64,000 nucleotides of DNA from Alphaproteobacteria bacterium (GTDB lineage: Bacteria; Pseudomonadota; Alphaproteobacteria; ATCC43930; CGMCC-115725): NCBI GenBank assembly GCA_021325525.1, contig JAJPHB010000024.1, positions 29,486 to 93,485 of the forward strand, given 5' to 3'. Positions 34,055 through 42,939 of the stretch are shown piece by piece. A model generated the notes under the pieces. The model worked only from the letters and a program-made list of their open reading frames with translations. It was not told the origin of the DNA and ran no database searches. Position 1 is the stretch's first letter; every line of letters begins with the position of its first letter. Made by a program: the position numbers and the translations under genes.

Positions 34055-35047
34055 TCAGGCGGCCTCGATCTGGCGGCGGCGCAGGACGGCGAGGCCGGCG
34101 AGCCCGGCGGCCAGCAGCACGAGGCTCGCCGGTTCCGACACCTGAGTCGGCGGCAGGCTGCTTGCCGTGATCGAGGCGATCTTGAAGTAGTCGGCGACCG
34201 AGCCCAAGCCGTCGGAGAGCGACGCCGCAATGATGAGGAAGTTGCCGGAGACGCTGCTCGAACCCTTGTCGCTGCCCGTCAGGTCATTGGCGGCGAAGCT
34301 GACCGTGCGATTACCACTGCCGTTGGTCCCGGTATTGGGCGTCACCGGGTTGCTGTTCGTCAGCTGCGTGAAGGAGTAGGTGCTGGACAACAAATTGTTG
34401 AGCGTCTTGCTCTGGAAGCTGGCGAGGCTCAGCAGGTTGTTCGTCGCGTTGCCGGTGCCGAGGAAGACGCTGACATTGTCGTTGCCCGTCGGGCCGCCGG
34501 TGCAGCCTTTGGCGCCGGCACTGCCGTTGGAGCAGAACTGGTTCAGCTTGATGCTGGTGATCGTCATGTTCTGCGGCAGCTGGAAGATGACGACATCAGT
34601 GACCTGCGTCGTCGTCGTCTTGCCGTTGACGGTCACGACCTTCTTCGCTTCGTTGCTGACCGTGTGGCTCGGCGAGCTCCCGCTCTCGTATTGATCGGTG
34701 ACGCCGATGCCGAAGCCGCTGCCGGTATAGTCGAAGGCGCCGTTGGTGCCGCCCGCGTGATTGGTGCCGCCCGGCAGAAGCTGCTGCAGCCCGGTGCTGA
34801 ATTTCGAGCTGCCGTTCGCGATGATCTCGTAGCCCTCGGCGCTGAGGGAAAGCGCGCTGCTGCTGTTGGTCGTGTTGTCGAACGCCGTCCAATTGCCGAG
34901 AATACCGCTCGAATTGGGCGAGGTGCCGTGGCTCGGCTGGCCCGTCGTCGTCCAGGTGAAGGAATCAGCGCGGGCGCCGCCCGCGGCGGCGAGGCCGACG
35001 AGCAGGCAAACGGCAAAAGCGGCGGTGGCCTGGCGAGGCATGGTCAT
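34055..35047 (-). CDS. PEP-CTERM sorting-domain protein, Ser/Thr/Asn-rich
   Basis: A 330-residue exported protein. The signal peptide ends near 'GGARA' (about residue 27). The mature part is rich in Asn, Ser, Thr and Gly, typical of exosortase substrates that become glycosylated. The C-terminal 27 residues have 'SEPASLVLLAAGLAGLAVL' and an Arg cluster, the PEP-CTERM anchor. It is presumably cut by an exosortase encoded elsewhere. The ATG at 35047 has an AGGA site 8 bases upstream; ATG 35041 is also possible. A sigma-54-type promoter precedes it. Confidence 0.85.
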   Translation of the reverse strand: MTMPRQATAAFAVCLLVGLAAAGGARADSFTWTTTGQPSHGTSPNSSGILGNWTAFDNTTNSSSALSLSAEGYEIIANGSSKFSTGLQQLLPGGTNHAGGTNGAFDYTGSGFGIGVTDQYESGSSPSHTVSNEAKKVVTVNGKTTTTQVTDVVIFQLPQNMTITSIKLNQFCSNGSAGAKGCTGGPTGNDNVSVFLGTGNATNNLLSLASFQSKTLNNLLSSTYSFTQLTNSNPVTPNTGTNGSGNRTVSFAANDLTGSDKGSSSVSGNFLIIAASLSDGLGSVADYFKIASITASSLPPTQVSEPASLVLLAAGLAGLAVLRRRQIEAA

Positions 35048-35096
35048 TCCGAACGTCCTGCTCAATTCCGGCGGCAAGGGTTCCCGAACGAGCGCT

Positions 35097-35111
35097 GCAA
35101 TTCACATGCCA
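35097..35111 (-). promoter_or_regulatory. Sigma-54 (-24/-12) promoter of the PEP-CTERM gene
   Basis: The minus strand reads TGGCAT-GTGAA-TTGC, with GG and GC separated by exactly 10 bases as RpoN requires. The start would be near 35085, 38 bases before the ATG. PEP-CTERM genes in other bacteria are known to be controlled by RpoN with the PrsK/PrsR pair. Neither regulator is in this window. Confidence 0.65.
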
Positions 35112-35338
35112 ATGGCGGCGCCAGAAGAAAAACCTTGAGAATCAGGACCGTTGCCGCCTGAAGCGCGCGAGTCTGGCAGGAGAGTGTAAAGAATCCCGAC
35201 TCGCTTCCTTACAATCTCGCCGGATGCGGCAAGTGAGCAATTCGTGTCCAAGTGGCGGCGTGGCGCGTCGAAGACGCGGCTCGATCGCCCGCACCGCAAC
35301 CCGGCGGGCATGGCGCGGGGACCGAACGAGTGCCTCGC

Positions 35339-35896
35339 CTAGGATTTCTTCTCGGCGTCGGCGGCGACCCGCATCTTGATGATCTTATCCGGCGCCGCGA
35401 CCATGCCGTTGCGCGCCGGATCGCCCTTCTTCAGAGCGTCGACGAACTCCATGCCCGAGACGACTTGGCCCCAGATCGTGTATTTGCCGTCGAGGAAGGG
35501 CGCCGGCGCGTAGCAGATGAAGAACTGGCTGTCGGCGCTGTCGGGATCGCTGGTGCGCGCCATCGAGACGGTGCCGCGCAGATGCTTCGCCGTCTGGCTG
35601 AACTCGGCCTTGATCGGCTGGCCGGAGCCGCCGGTCCCATCGCCTCGCGGATCGCCGGTCTGCGCCATGAAGCCGGCGATGACGCGGTGGAATTTGAGCC
35701 CGTCATAGAAGCCGCGCCGCACCAGCGCCTTGATATGGGCGACGGTGAGGGGCGCCAGATCGGGTCGCATGGCGATGACGACGCGACCTTTCGGCAGGTC
35801 CATATAGAGCGTGTTCTCGAGATCGGCGGCGGGCGCGGGGCGCGCGAGGAGAGAGAGGGCGAGGAAGGCTGCGCAGACGAAGGTGAGGCGTTTCAT
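35339..35896 (-). CDS. ppiA: Periplasmic cyclophilin-type peptidyl-prolyl isomerase
   Basis: A 185-residue protein. It has a signal peptide (1-23), then a cyclophilin domain with 'GFYDGLKFHRVIAGFMAQTGDP', 'GSGQPIKAEFS' and 'SADSQFFICYAPAPFLDGKYTIWGQV'. It catalyses proline cis/trans isomerisation and assists folding of exported proteins. The Arg, Phe, Gln and Met active-site residues are present. ATG 35896 matches the signal peptide; upstream ATGs in frame extend into non-coding sequence. It is a single gene, divergent from the small basic protein. Confidence 0.92.
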   Translation of the reverse strand: MKRLTFVCAAFLALSLLARPAPAADLENTLYMDLPKGRVVIAMRPDLAPLTVAHIKALVRRGFYDGLKFHRVIAGFMAQTGDPRGDGTGGSGQPIKAEFSQTAKHLRGTVSMARTSDPDSADSQFFICYAPAPFLDGKYTIWGQVVSGMEFVDALKKGDPARNGMVAAPDKIIKMRVAADAEKKS

Positions 35897-36064
35897 TGGG
35901 CATCCGCTGTGGGAGCGAGGTCCGGCGACATTAACCCATGGAACGTGACGGAAAAAAGGCGGCGGCGCGGGGGACGGGCGGGGGCGTCGCGCCGCGGCCG
36001 TGCGCCGACGCTGGAGCGCGGCGGCGGTTGTGCTAGGCTGCGCCGGCAGAACGAGGAGGTCAGG

Positions 36065-36151
36065 ATGAAGACGCCGGCGAAACGGAGCCGCGCCAACCGG
36101 CGCAAGGGCAAGCTCAGGGCGAAGCGGCGGCGCCAGCGGGCGCGCGCTTGA
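36065..36151 (+). CDS. Very small basic protein, 28 residues
   Basis: The frame encodes 28 residues, of which about 16 are Lys or Arg ('MKTPAKRSRANRRKGKLRAK' and so on). A strong GAGGAGG ribosome-binding site lies 7 bases before the ATG. Comparable tiny Lys/Arg-rich ORFs occur in Rhizobiales. It may bind RNA or DNA by charge alone. The function is unknown. The next gene starts 22 bases later. Confidence 0.55.
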   Translation: MKTPAKRSRANRRKGKLRAKRRRQRARA

Positions 36152-36173
36152 GGCGGGCCGGGCGTCACGCTCG

Positions 36174-36422
36174 GTGAAGCGCGCCGTCGCGTTCTTTCTC
36201 GGCTGCCTTGCGCTCATCGCCCTGGCGCTGCTGGTGATCTGGGCGGCGAACGGCTTCGCGCCGCTCGGCCTCGAGACCAACGGCCTCATCGCCCTCATCC
36301 TTGGCATCGTCGGGACCAGTGTCCTTGCCGTCGGCCTCATGACGCTCGTCTTCTACAGCGAGCGACGGCGCGAGCAGGGCGAGGACCGGACCGACCGCGG
36401 CCCGCCGCCGCCCGGGGTATGA
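36174..36422 (+). CDS. Small inner-membrane protein, 82 residues
   Basis: Two transmembrane helices (about 4-24 and 37-61) are followed by a charged cytoplasmic tail 'SERRREQGEDRTDRG'. The start is GTG at 36174. No family was recognised. It lies between the small basic protein and the response regulator on the same strand and may share their transcript. Confidence 0.6.
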   Translation: MKRAVAFFLGCLALIALALLVIWAANGFAPLGLETNGLIALILGIVGTSVLAVGLMTLVFYSERRREQGEDRTDRGPPPPGV

Positions 36423-36483
36423 CCCGCCCGGCGCGCCGCGACACGCGGATGCGCCCGCCGCTGCGGCGCGGTATAGTTGCGGC

Positions 36484-37170
36484 ATGGAACGGGACGAACC
36501 GCATCTCCTCGTCGTCGACGACGATGCGCGCATCCGCGATCTCCTCGCCCGCTATCTCGCCGGCAGCGGCTTCCGCGTCACGACCGCGGGCGACGCCGTC
36601 GAGGCGCGGGCCAAGCTCGCCAATCTCGAATTCGATCTCGTCGTGCTCGACGTCATGATGCCGGGCGAGAACGGCTTCGATTTGACGGCGGCGCTGCGGC
36701 GCACGCGCCGCACCCCCATCCTGCTGCTCACCGCCATGGCCGAGCCCGAGGACCGCATCAACGGCCTCGAACGCGGCGCCGACGATTATCTGCCGAAGCC
36801 CTTCGAGCCGCGCGAGTTGGTGCTGCGCATCCGCAACATCCTCCAGCGCGTGCCGGCGAGCGCCGCGGCGCAGGGGCGCGAGCTGCGCTTCGGCGCCTTC
36901 CGCTTCGACCGCGAGCGCAGCGAGCTCTTCCGCGGCGAGGAGCCGGTGCACCTCACCGCCGCCGAGGCGGCGCTGCTCGCCTCGCTGACGAAGAGCGCGG
37001 GCGACGCCGTCTCGCGCGAGACCCTCGCCGAAGAGGCGCAGTTCAGCGGCAATGTCCGCACCGTCGACGTGCAGATGACGCGGCTCCGGCGCAAGATCGA
37101 GAAGGACCCGAAATTCCCTCGCTACATCCAGACGGTGCGCGGAACGGGCTATGTCTTCAAGCCCGATTGA
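36484..37170 (+). CDS. OmpR-family response regulator (PetR-like)
   Basis: A 228-residue two-component regulator. The receiver domain has acidic Asp12-Asp13, the phosphoacceptor Asp56 ('LVVLDVMMP') and Lys in 'YLPKPFEPREL'. The C-terminal winged helix (about 130-228) has 'LTAAEAALLASL', 'VDVQMTRLRRKIEKDP' and 'QTVRGTGYVF'. It resembles the PetR group of alphaproteobacteria. Its gene overlaps the histidine kinase gene by 20 bases. Downstream lie cytochrome c maturation genes, but no direct target site was identified. Confidence 0.92.
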   Translation: MERDEPHLLVVDDDARIRDLLARYLAGSGFRVTTAGDAVEARAKLANLEFDLVVLDVMMPGENGFDLTAALRRTRRTPILLLTAMAEPEDRINGLERGADDYLPKPFEPRELVLRIRNILQRVPASAAAQGRELRFGAFRFDRERSELFRGEEPVHLTAAEAALLASLTKSAGDAVSRETLAEEAQFSGNVRTVDVQMTRLRRKIEKDPKFPRYIQTVRGTGYVFKPD

Positions 37171-38551
37171 TGAGGCGCTCGCCGTGCCCGCGGAGACGGA
37201 GATGGCGCCGGCCGAGGTGGCGCGCACCGCCGCGCCGCGCGGCCTTTTGAAGCGCGCGCTGCCGCGCAGCCTCTTCGGCCGCTCCATCATCATCATTGTG
37301 ACGCCGCTCATCCTGCTCCAGGTGATCGCCACCTGGATCTTCTACGAGCGGCATTGGGACACGGTGGCGCGGCGCCTCTCGGCCAATGTCGCCGGCGACA
37401 TCGCCCTCGTCATCGAGACGATGTCGATCGTCGATGCCGATGAGCGCGACCGCATCTTCGCGAGCGCGCCGGGATTGGCCGAGCTGCAATTCACCTACGA
37501 GCCCGGCAAGCGGCTTACCGACCTCGCGCCGCCCGCCGCGGGCCACAGCATCGTCGAGACGCCGCTGATCGGCGCCCTCAACGAGCGCGTGCGGCGGCCC
37601 TACCGCCTCGACTTCACGACCGACCCGCACCGCGTCCTGGTCGCCGTGCAGCTCCCGGGCGGCGTCCTCGATGTCGCCGTGCCGCGCCAGCGCCTCTACA
37701 GCTCGACGACCTACATCTTCGTCCTGTGGATGGTGGGGTCGTCGATCGTCCTCTTCGCCGTCGCCTCGCTCTTCATGCGCAACCAGGTGCGGGCGCTGCG
37801 GCGCCTCGCCGACGCCGCCGAAAGCTTCGGCAAGGGACGCAATGTCGAGCGCTTCAAGCTCGAAGGCGCCGCCGAGATCCGCCAGGCCGCCGCCGCCTTC
37901 CTCGTCATGCGCGACCGCATCCAGCGCCAGATCAGCCAGCGCACCGAGATGCTGGCGGGCGTCAGCCACGATCTGCGCACGCCCTTGACGCGCATGAAGC
38001 TGGCCCTCGCCCTGCTCGGCGACGGCCTCGCCATCGACGAGCTTAAATCCGACGTCGCCGAGATGGAGAAGATGGTCCAGGGCTATCTCGACTTCGCGCG
38101 CGGCGAGGGGACGGAGGCGCCGGTCGAGACCGATCTGCCGCTGCTGCTCGAAGAGGTGGCGGCGACGGCGCGGCGCGACGGCGCGTCGGTGTCGCTGGCG
38201 GCGCCCGCCGAATATCCGCTGCTGCTGCGGCCCAACGCGCTGAAGCGCTGCATCGCCAACCTCCTCAGCAATGCGCGGCGCCACGGCAGCCATGTCTGGC
38301 TGACGGCGCTGCCCGGCCGCAACGGCATCGACATCCTCGTCGACGATGACGGGCCGGGCGTTCCGGCCGAGCAGCGCGAGCTCGTCTTCCGGCCCTTCTA
38401 CCGCCTCGACCGCTCGCGCAACGTCGCGACGGGCGGCGTCGGGCTCGGCCTCACCATCGCCCGCGACGTGGCGCGCGGCCATGGCGGCGACCTCACCCTC
38501 GAAAGCTCGCCGCAAGGCGGCCTCCGCGCCCGGCTGCACCTACCGCATTGA
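37151..38551 (+). CDS. EnvZ-like sensor histidine kinase (PetP-like)
   Basis: A 466-residue membrane kinase. Transmembrane helices at about 43-65 and 187-209 bound a periplasmic sensor of about 120 residues. HAMP, HisKA with His273 ('GVSHDLRTPLTRMK') and an ATPase domain follow: N box 'NLLSNARRHG' at 370-379, G1 'DDDGPG' at 398-403 and G2 'GGVGLGL' at 428-434. It phosphorylates the upstream regulator. The 20-base overlap indicates coupled expression. The signal is unknown. Confidence 0.92.
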   Translation: MSSSPIDEALAVPAETEMAPAEVARTAAPRGLLKRALPRSLFGRSIIIIVTPLILLQVIATWIFYERHWDTVARRLSANVAGDIALVIETMSIVDADERDRIFASAPGLAELQFTYEPGKRLTDLAPPAAGHSIVETPLIGALNERVRRPYRLDFTTDPHRVLVAVQLPGGVLDVAVPRQRLYSSTTYIFVLWMVGSSIVLFAVASLFMRNQVRALRRLADAAESFGKGRNVERFKLEGAAEIRQAAAAFLVMRDRIQRQISQRTEMLAGVSHDLRTPLTRMKLALALLGDGLAIDELKSDVAEMEKMVQGYLDFARGEGTEAPVETDLPLLLEEVAATARRDGASVSLAAPAEYPLLLRPNALKRCIANLLSNARRHGSHVWLTALPGRNGIDILVDDDGPGVPAEQRELVFRPFYRLDRSRNVATGGVGLGLTIARDVARGHGGDLTLESSPQGGLRARLHLPH

Positions 38552-38740
38552 GGGGGAGGGAGCGCCACGCACGAAGCTCCGCTCCCCAGCGGCGAGAGGA
38601 TCAGGGTGAGGGGGCCGCAGCGTGAGCGCGGCTTCCGGTGACACGCGCGGCCCCCCACCCCCTCACCTTCCCGGCGCTGCGCGCCGCGCCCTCCTCAGCG
38701 AAGTCGAAGGGCCTCTCCCCGTTGGGGCGAGAGGACGCGC
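38541..38740. repeat. GC-rich dispersed repeat region between the kinase gene and ccmB
   Basis: The region holds copies of the GGCGAGAGGATCAGGGTGAGGGGG-type element, facing an inverted 'CCCCCTCACCTTCCCGG' part and a final 'CCTCTCCCC-GTT-GGGGCGAGAGG' hairpin at about 38713-38735. It is the same family as 43505-43586 and 63172-63318. No gene is seen. Confidence 0.6.
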
Positions 38741-39454
38741 ATGGTAGAACCGCCATCGATGCACCTGCCCGCCTCATCCCCGTCGCTCGGCCGCGCCTTC
38801 TGCCTCGTCGCCGGGCGCGACCTGCGCCTGTCCCTGCGGCAGGGCGGCGATGCGGCGATGGTGCTCGCCTTCTTCATCCTCGCCGTCATCCTCTTTCCCT
38901 TCGGCGTCGGGCCGGAGCCGGCGGTGCTGGCGCGCATCGGCTCCGGCGTCATCTGGGTGACGGCGCTGCTCTCGGCGCTGCTCTCGCTCGACCGCCTCTT
39001 CCTTGCCGATTTCGAGGATGGCAGCCTCGAAGCGCTGGCCCTCGCGCCGGCGCCGCTCGAACTCGTGGTACTGGCGAAGATTCTGGCGCATTGGCTCGTC
39101 TCGGGCCTGCCGCTCGCCATCCTGGCGCCGCTCCTCGCGCTCATCCTCGGCGTCGATGCCGCGGGCTATCCGGCTCTCGTCGCGGCGATGGCGCTCGGCA
39201 CGCCGAGCCTCAGCCTCATCGGCGCCATCGGCGCCGCCCTCAGCCTCGGGGCGCGGCGGAGCGGGGTGCTCCTCTCGCTCCTCGTCCTGCCGCTCTATAT
39301 CCCGGTCCTCATCCTCGGCGCCGGCGCCGTCGAGGCGGCCATTTCAGGATTGGGGGCGCGTCCCCATCTCTTGATTTTGGCGGCGATCGCGGCGGCGGCG
39401 CTGCCGCTGGCCCCGCTCGCCGCGGCGGCGGCGATCCGCCAGGCGCTCGCCTGA
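38741..39454 (+). CDS. ccmB: Heme exporter protein CcmB
   Basis: A 237-residue inner-membrane protein with six hydrophobic segments. Family features are 'FCLVAGRDLRLSLRQGG' at the N terminus, 'FFILAVILFPFGVGPEP' and 'DFEDGSLEALALAPAPLEL'. It forms the membrane part of the CcmAB ABC transporter, which releases holo-CcmE from CcmC. The usual partner gene ccmA is absent immediately upstream. A repeat occupies that place and ccmA is found at 62515-63159. ATG 38741 and ATG 38759 are both possible starts. Confidence 0.93.
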   Translation: MVEPPSMHLPASSPSLGRAFCLVAGRDLRLSLRQGGDAAMVLAFFILAVILFPFGVGPEPAVLARIGSGVIWVTALLSALLSLDRLFLADFEDGSLEALALAPAPLELVVLAKILAHWLVSGLPLAILAPLLALILGVDAAGYPALVAAMALGTPSLSLIGAIGAALSLGARRSGVLLSLLVLPLYIPVLILGAGAVEAAISGLGARPHLLILAAIAAAALPLAPLAAAAAIRQALA

Positions 39455-39499
39455 GGGGCGGCGGCTTTTTAACGAGAAGTGCGTTAAAGACAGGGACCC

Positions 39500-40267
39500 A
39501 TGCACCGCTTCGCGAACCCGACCCGCTTCATGCGCGCGAGCGCGCTCGTCCTCCCCTGGCTCGCGGTCGCGACGGCGCTGCTTCTCGGCGCCGGCCTCCT
39601 CCTCGCCCTCTTCGTCGCGCCGCCCGACTACCAGCAGGGCGAGAGCGTCCGCATCATGTATGTGCATGTGCCGGCCGCGTGGCTCGCGAGCGCCGCCTAT
39701 CTCTCGCTCGCCGTCGCGAGCGCAATCGCCCTCATCTGGCGCCACCCGCTCGCCGACATCGCGGCGCAGGAGGCGGCGCCGATCGGCGCCGTCTTCACGG
39801 CCATCTGCCTCCTCTCAGGCTCGCTCTGGGGCAAGCCCATGTGGGGCGCGTGGTGGGTCTGGGACGCCCGCCTCACCTCGATGCTTGTCCTCTTCTTCCT
39901 CTATCTCGGCTACATCGCCCTGGTGAACGCCTTCGACGACGAGGAGCGCGGCGCGCGCGCCGGCGCCATTCTCGCCCTCGTCGGCGTCGTCGATTTGCCG
40001 ATCATCAAATTCTCGGTCGATTGGTGGAACACGCTGCACCAGCCGGCGAGCGTCTTCCGCCTCGGCGGCCCCACCATCGCCGTGTCGATGCTGGCGCCGC
40101 TTCTCGTCATGGCGCTGGGCTTCACTCTCTTCTTCGCGACCGTGCTGCTCCTGCGCATGCGGGCCGCCATCCTGGCGCGGAAGCTGCGGGCGCTGCGCCG
40201 CGCCGAGGCCGAAGCCGCGGGGCGTTTCGCCGCAGGGCCGCGCGATGCGGCGGGCTCGGTTCTATAA
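39500..40267 (+). CDS. ccmC: Heme-handling protein CcmC
   Basis: A 255-residue membrane protein with six helices and the tryptophan-rich WWD haem-handling motif 'GKPMWGAWWVWDARLTSML' at about residues 114-132. Flanking His ligands lie in 'YVHVPAAWLAS' and 'WWNTLHQPASVF'. It loads haem onto CcmE in the periplasm. Spacing to ccmB (45 bases) and ccmD (14 bases) indicates one operon. Confidence 0.95.
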   Translation: MHRFANPTRFMRASALVLPWLAVATALLLGAGLLLALFVAPPDYQQGESVRIMYVHVPAAWLASAAYLSLAVASAIALIWRHPLADIAAQEAAPIGAVFTAICLLSGSLWGKPMWGAWWVWDARLTSMLVLFFLYLGYIALVNAFDDEERGARAGAILALVGVVDLPIIKFSVDWWNTLHQPASVFRLGGPTIAVSMLAPLLVMALGFTLFFATVLLLRMRAAILARKLRALRRAEAEAAGRFAAGPRDAAGSVL

Positions 40268-40281
40268 TAAGGGGTGGGATC

Positions 40282-40467
40282 GTGGAGGAGCGCATCGTCG
40301 AGTTCCTGCGGATGGGTGGTTATGCGGCCTTCGTCTGGCCGGCCTATGCCGTGACGGCGGCGGGGATGGCGGGCCTCCTCTGGCACAGCCTGCGCGCCTA
40401 TCGGCGGGCGCGGCGCGCGGTGGCGGCGCTGCAGGCGCGCCGTCCCGGCCGCGCCGATCGTGCATGA
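40282..40467 (+). CDS. ccmD: Heme exporter accessory protein CcmD
   Basis: A 61-residue single-pass membrane protein: 'FLRMGGYAAFVWPAYAVTA' leads into a helix, followed by a basic tail ('RAYRRARRAV'). CcmD stabilises the CcmABC-CcmE complex. The start is GTG at 40282 behind an AAGGGGTGGG ribosome-binding site. The stop overlaps the ccmE ATG by 4 bases. Position between ccmC and ccmE supports the assignment. Confidence 0.88.
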   Translation: MEERIVEFLRMGGYAAFVWPAYAVTAAGMAGLLWHSLRAYRRARRAVAALQARRPGRADRA

Positions 40468-40940
40468 CGCGCAAGCGCCTGCGCCTCTATGCGGTGCTCT
40501 CCGGCCTCGCCGCGCTCGGCGTCGCGACGGCGCTCGTCCTCAGCGCCTTCAATGACAGCCTCGTCTTCTTCTACAGCCCGACGGAGCTCAAGACGAAATC
40601 GGCGCCCTTCGAGCGGCAGCTCCGCATCGGCGGCCTCGTCGCCGAGCACAGCGTCGCGCGGAGCGATGACGGCCGCACCACCGATTTCACCGTGACCGAC
40701 GGCACGAACACGGTGCGGGTCACCTATACGGGCGCGCTGCCCGACCTCTTCCGCGAGGGGCAGGGCGTCGTCGCCGAGGGCGTCTTGCGGCGCGACGGCA
40801 CCTTCCGCGCTTCGAGCGTGCTCGCCAAGCACGACGAGCGCTACATGCCGCCCGAGGTCGCGGCGGCGCTCAAGAAGTCCGGCCACTGGCAGGAAGGCGC
40901 CGCCACCGCCGGGGCGGCGGCGAAGGGTGCGGCGCCGTGA
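40464..40940 (+). CDS. ccmE: Cytochrome c maturation haem chaperone CcmE
   Basis: A 158-residue protein anchored by an N-terminal helix (about 9-28), with a periplasmic OB-fold domain. The haem-attaching His123 is in 'LAKHDERYMPPEV', the family signature. 'GGLVAEHSVAR' and 'DFTVTDG' are further family blocks. It carries haem from CcmC to CcmF/H. It overlaps ccmD upstream and ccmF downstream (GTGA). Confidence 0.96.
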   Translation: MTRKRLRLYAVLSGLAALGVATALVLSAFNDSLVFFYSPTELKTKSAPFERQLRIGGLVAEHSVARSDDGRTTDFTVTDGTNTVRVTYTGALPDLFREGQGVVAEGVLRRDGTFRASSVLAKHDERYMPPEVAAALKKSGHWQEGAATAGAAAKGAAP

Positions 40941-42922
40941 TCGTCGAGCTCGGCCATTACGCTCTCGTGCTGGCGCTCTTCATGGCGCTGCTTCAGGCGA
41001 GCCTGCCGCTCGTCGGCGCGGCGCGCGGCCATCCCGCCTGGATGGCGCTCGCCGACAGCACGGCGCTCGTCCAGTTCGGCCTCGTCGCCCTCGCCTTCGC
41101 GGCGCTCATCCACGCCTATGTGACCTCCGATTTCTCGGTCCTCAACGTCGTCCAGAACAGCCATTCGACGAAGCCGCTGCTCTACAAGGTGACGGGCGTC
41201 TGGGGCAATCACGAAGGCTCGATGGTCCTCTGGGTCTTCATCCTGACGCTCTACGGCGCCGCGGTCGCGCTCTTCGGCGGGGCGCTGCCGCCGCCGCTCC
41301 GCGCCCGCGTCCTCGCCGTCCAGGGGATGATCGGCGCCGGCTTCCTCCTCTTCATCCTCGCGACCTCGAACCCCTTCATCCGCGTCGTCCCGCCGCCGCC
41401 CGACGGCGACGGGCTCAACCCGCTCCTCCAGGATCCGGGTCTCGCCTTCCATCCGCCCTTCCTTTATCTCGGATATGTCGGCTTCTCGATGGCCTTCTCC
41501 TTCGCCGTCGCCGCGCTCATCGAGGGGCGGGTCGACGCCGCCTGGGCGCGCTGGGTGCGGCCCTGGACGCTCGCCGCCTGGTGCGCCCTCACCATTGGCA
41601 TCGCCATGGGGAGCTGGTGGTCCTACTACGTCCTGGGCTGGGGCGGCTGGTGGGCCTGGGACCCGGTCGAGAACGCCTCCTTCATGCCCTGGCTCGCCGG
41701 CACGGCCCTCCTCCATTCGGCGATCGTCGTCGAGAAGCGTGGCGCGCTCAAAAGCTGGACCATCCTCCTCGCCATCCTCGCCTTCTCGCTGTCGCTCATC
41801 GGCACCTTCCTCGTCCGCTCCGGCGTCCTCACCTCGGTCCATGCCTTCGCCGTCGATCCGGCGCGCGGCGCCTTCATCCTGTTGCTGCTCGCGGTCGCGA
41901 TCGGCGGCTCGCTCACTCTCTACGCCATCCGCGCGCCGGCGCTGAAGCTGGGCGGGCTCTTCGCGCCGATCTCGCGCGAGGGGGCGCTCGTCCTCAACAA
42001 CCTCATCCTCGCGACGGGCGCGGCGACCGTCTTCCTCGGCACGCTCTACCCGCTCTTCCTCGAAAAGATGACCGGCGCGGCCGTCTCGGTCGGCCCGCCC
42101 TTCTTCAAGGCGACCTTCGTGCCGCTCATGGTGCCGATGCTGGTTCTGCTCGTCTTCGGGCCGCTCCTCGCCTGGAAGCGCGGCGACCTCCTCGGCGCCC
42201 TCGGCCGCTTGAAGCTCGCCTTCGCCGTCAGCGCCGCCGCCGCCCTCGCCGCCTGGCATTTCACGACGGGCGGACCCATCGGCGCCGTCCTCGGGATCGC
42301 GCTCGCCGCCTGGCTCGCGGTCGGCACGGCAGTTGAATGGGCCGAGCGCGTCAAGCTGTTCCGCGCGCCGCTGGGCGAGAGCTGGCGGCGCCTCCGCCAT
42401 CTGCCGCGCGCCGCCTGGGGCATGAGCATCGCGCATTTCGGCCTCGCCGTGCTCGTCGCCGGGATCGCCGCCTCGGCCTGGCAGACGGAACGCATCGAGA
42501 CGGTCCGCCCGGGCGACACGGTCGACGTCGCCGGCTACGCCTTCCGCTTCGAGGGCACGGAGCCGGTGCAGGGCCCCAATTATTCGGCGCAGCGCGCGAC
42601 CTTCACGGTGACGCGCGAGGGTCGCACCGTCGCGGTCATGCACCCGTCGCGGCGCTTCTATCCCGTGCAGCGCATGCCGATCACCGACGCCGCCATCCGC
42701 ACCAACGGCTTTGCCGATCTCTACGCCGTCATCACCGATCCCGGCGAAGGCGGCGCCTGGGTGGCGCGGCTCTACTACAACCCGCTCGTCCCCTGGATCT
42801 GGTTCGGCGCCGTCATCATGGCGGCGGGCGGGCTCGTCAGCCTCAGCGACCGCCGCCTGCGCGTCGGTGCGCCGGCGCGCCGCGGCGCGGCGGTGAAGGC
42901 GCCGGGCGCGGCGCCGGCTTGA
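40937..42922 (+). CDS. ccmF: Cytochrome c heme lyase subunit CcmF
   Basis: A 661-residue protein with about 15 helices. The WWD motif is '[20 protein letters not shown]' (about 234-253), and conserved His residues lie in '[11 protein letters not shown]' and '[12 protein letters not shown]'. A large periplasmic domain follows near the C terminus. It joins reduced apocytochrome and haem. The start is GTG 40937, overlapping the ccmE stop. Confidence 0.96.
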   Translation: MIVELGHYALVLALFMALLQASLPLVGAARGHPAWMALADSTALVQFGLVALAFAALIHAYVTSDFSVLNVVQNSHSTKPLLYKVTGVWGNHEGSMVLWVFILTLYGAAVALFGGALPPPLRARVLAVQGMIGAGFLLFILATSNPFIRVVPPPPDGDGLNPLLQDPGLAFHPPFLYLGYVGFSMAFSFAVAALIEGRVDAAWARWVRPWTLAAWCALTIGIAMGSWWSYYVLGWGGWWAWDPVENASFMPWLAGTALLHSAIVVEKRGALKSWTILLAILAFSLSLIGTFLVRSGVLTSVHAFAVDPARGAFILLLLAVAIGGSLTLYAIRAPALKLGGLFAPISREGALVLNNLILATGAATVFLGTLYPLFLEKMTGAAVSVGPPFFKATFVPLMVPMLVLLVFGPLLAWKRGDLLGALGRLKLAFAVSAAAALAAWHFTTGGPIGAVLGIALAAWLAVGTAVEWAERVKLFRAPLGESWRRLRHLPRAAWGMSIAHFGLAVLVAGIAASAWQTERIETVRPGDTVDVAGYAFRFEGTEPVQGPNYSAQRATFTVTREGRTVAVMHPSRRFYPVQRMPITDAAIRTNGFADLYAVITDPGEGGAWVARLYYNPLVPWIWFGAVIMAAGGLVSLSDRRLRVGAPARRGAAVKAPGAAPA

Positions 42923-42939
42923 GCGCCCGCCGCAACGCC

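Noticed and set aside
40841..42643. A 600-codon minus-strand frame across ccmF
   Set aside because: Shadow of ccmF. The product is a low-complexity Glu/Arg/Asp-rich chain, while the plus strand encodes a complete CcmF with the WWD motif.
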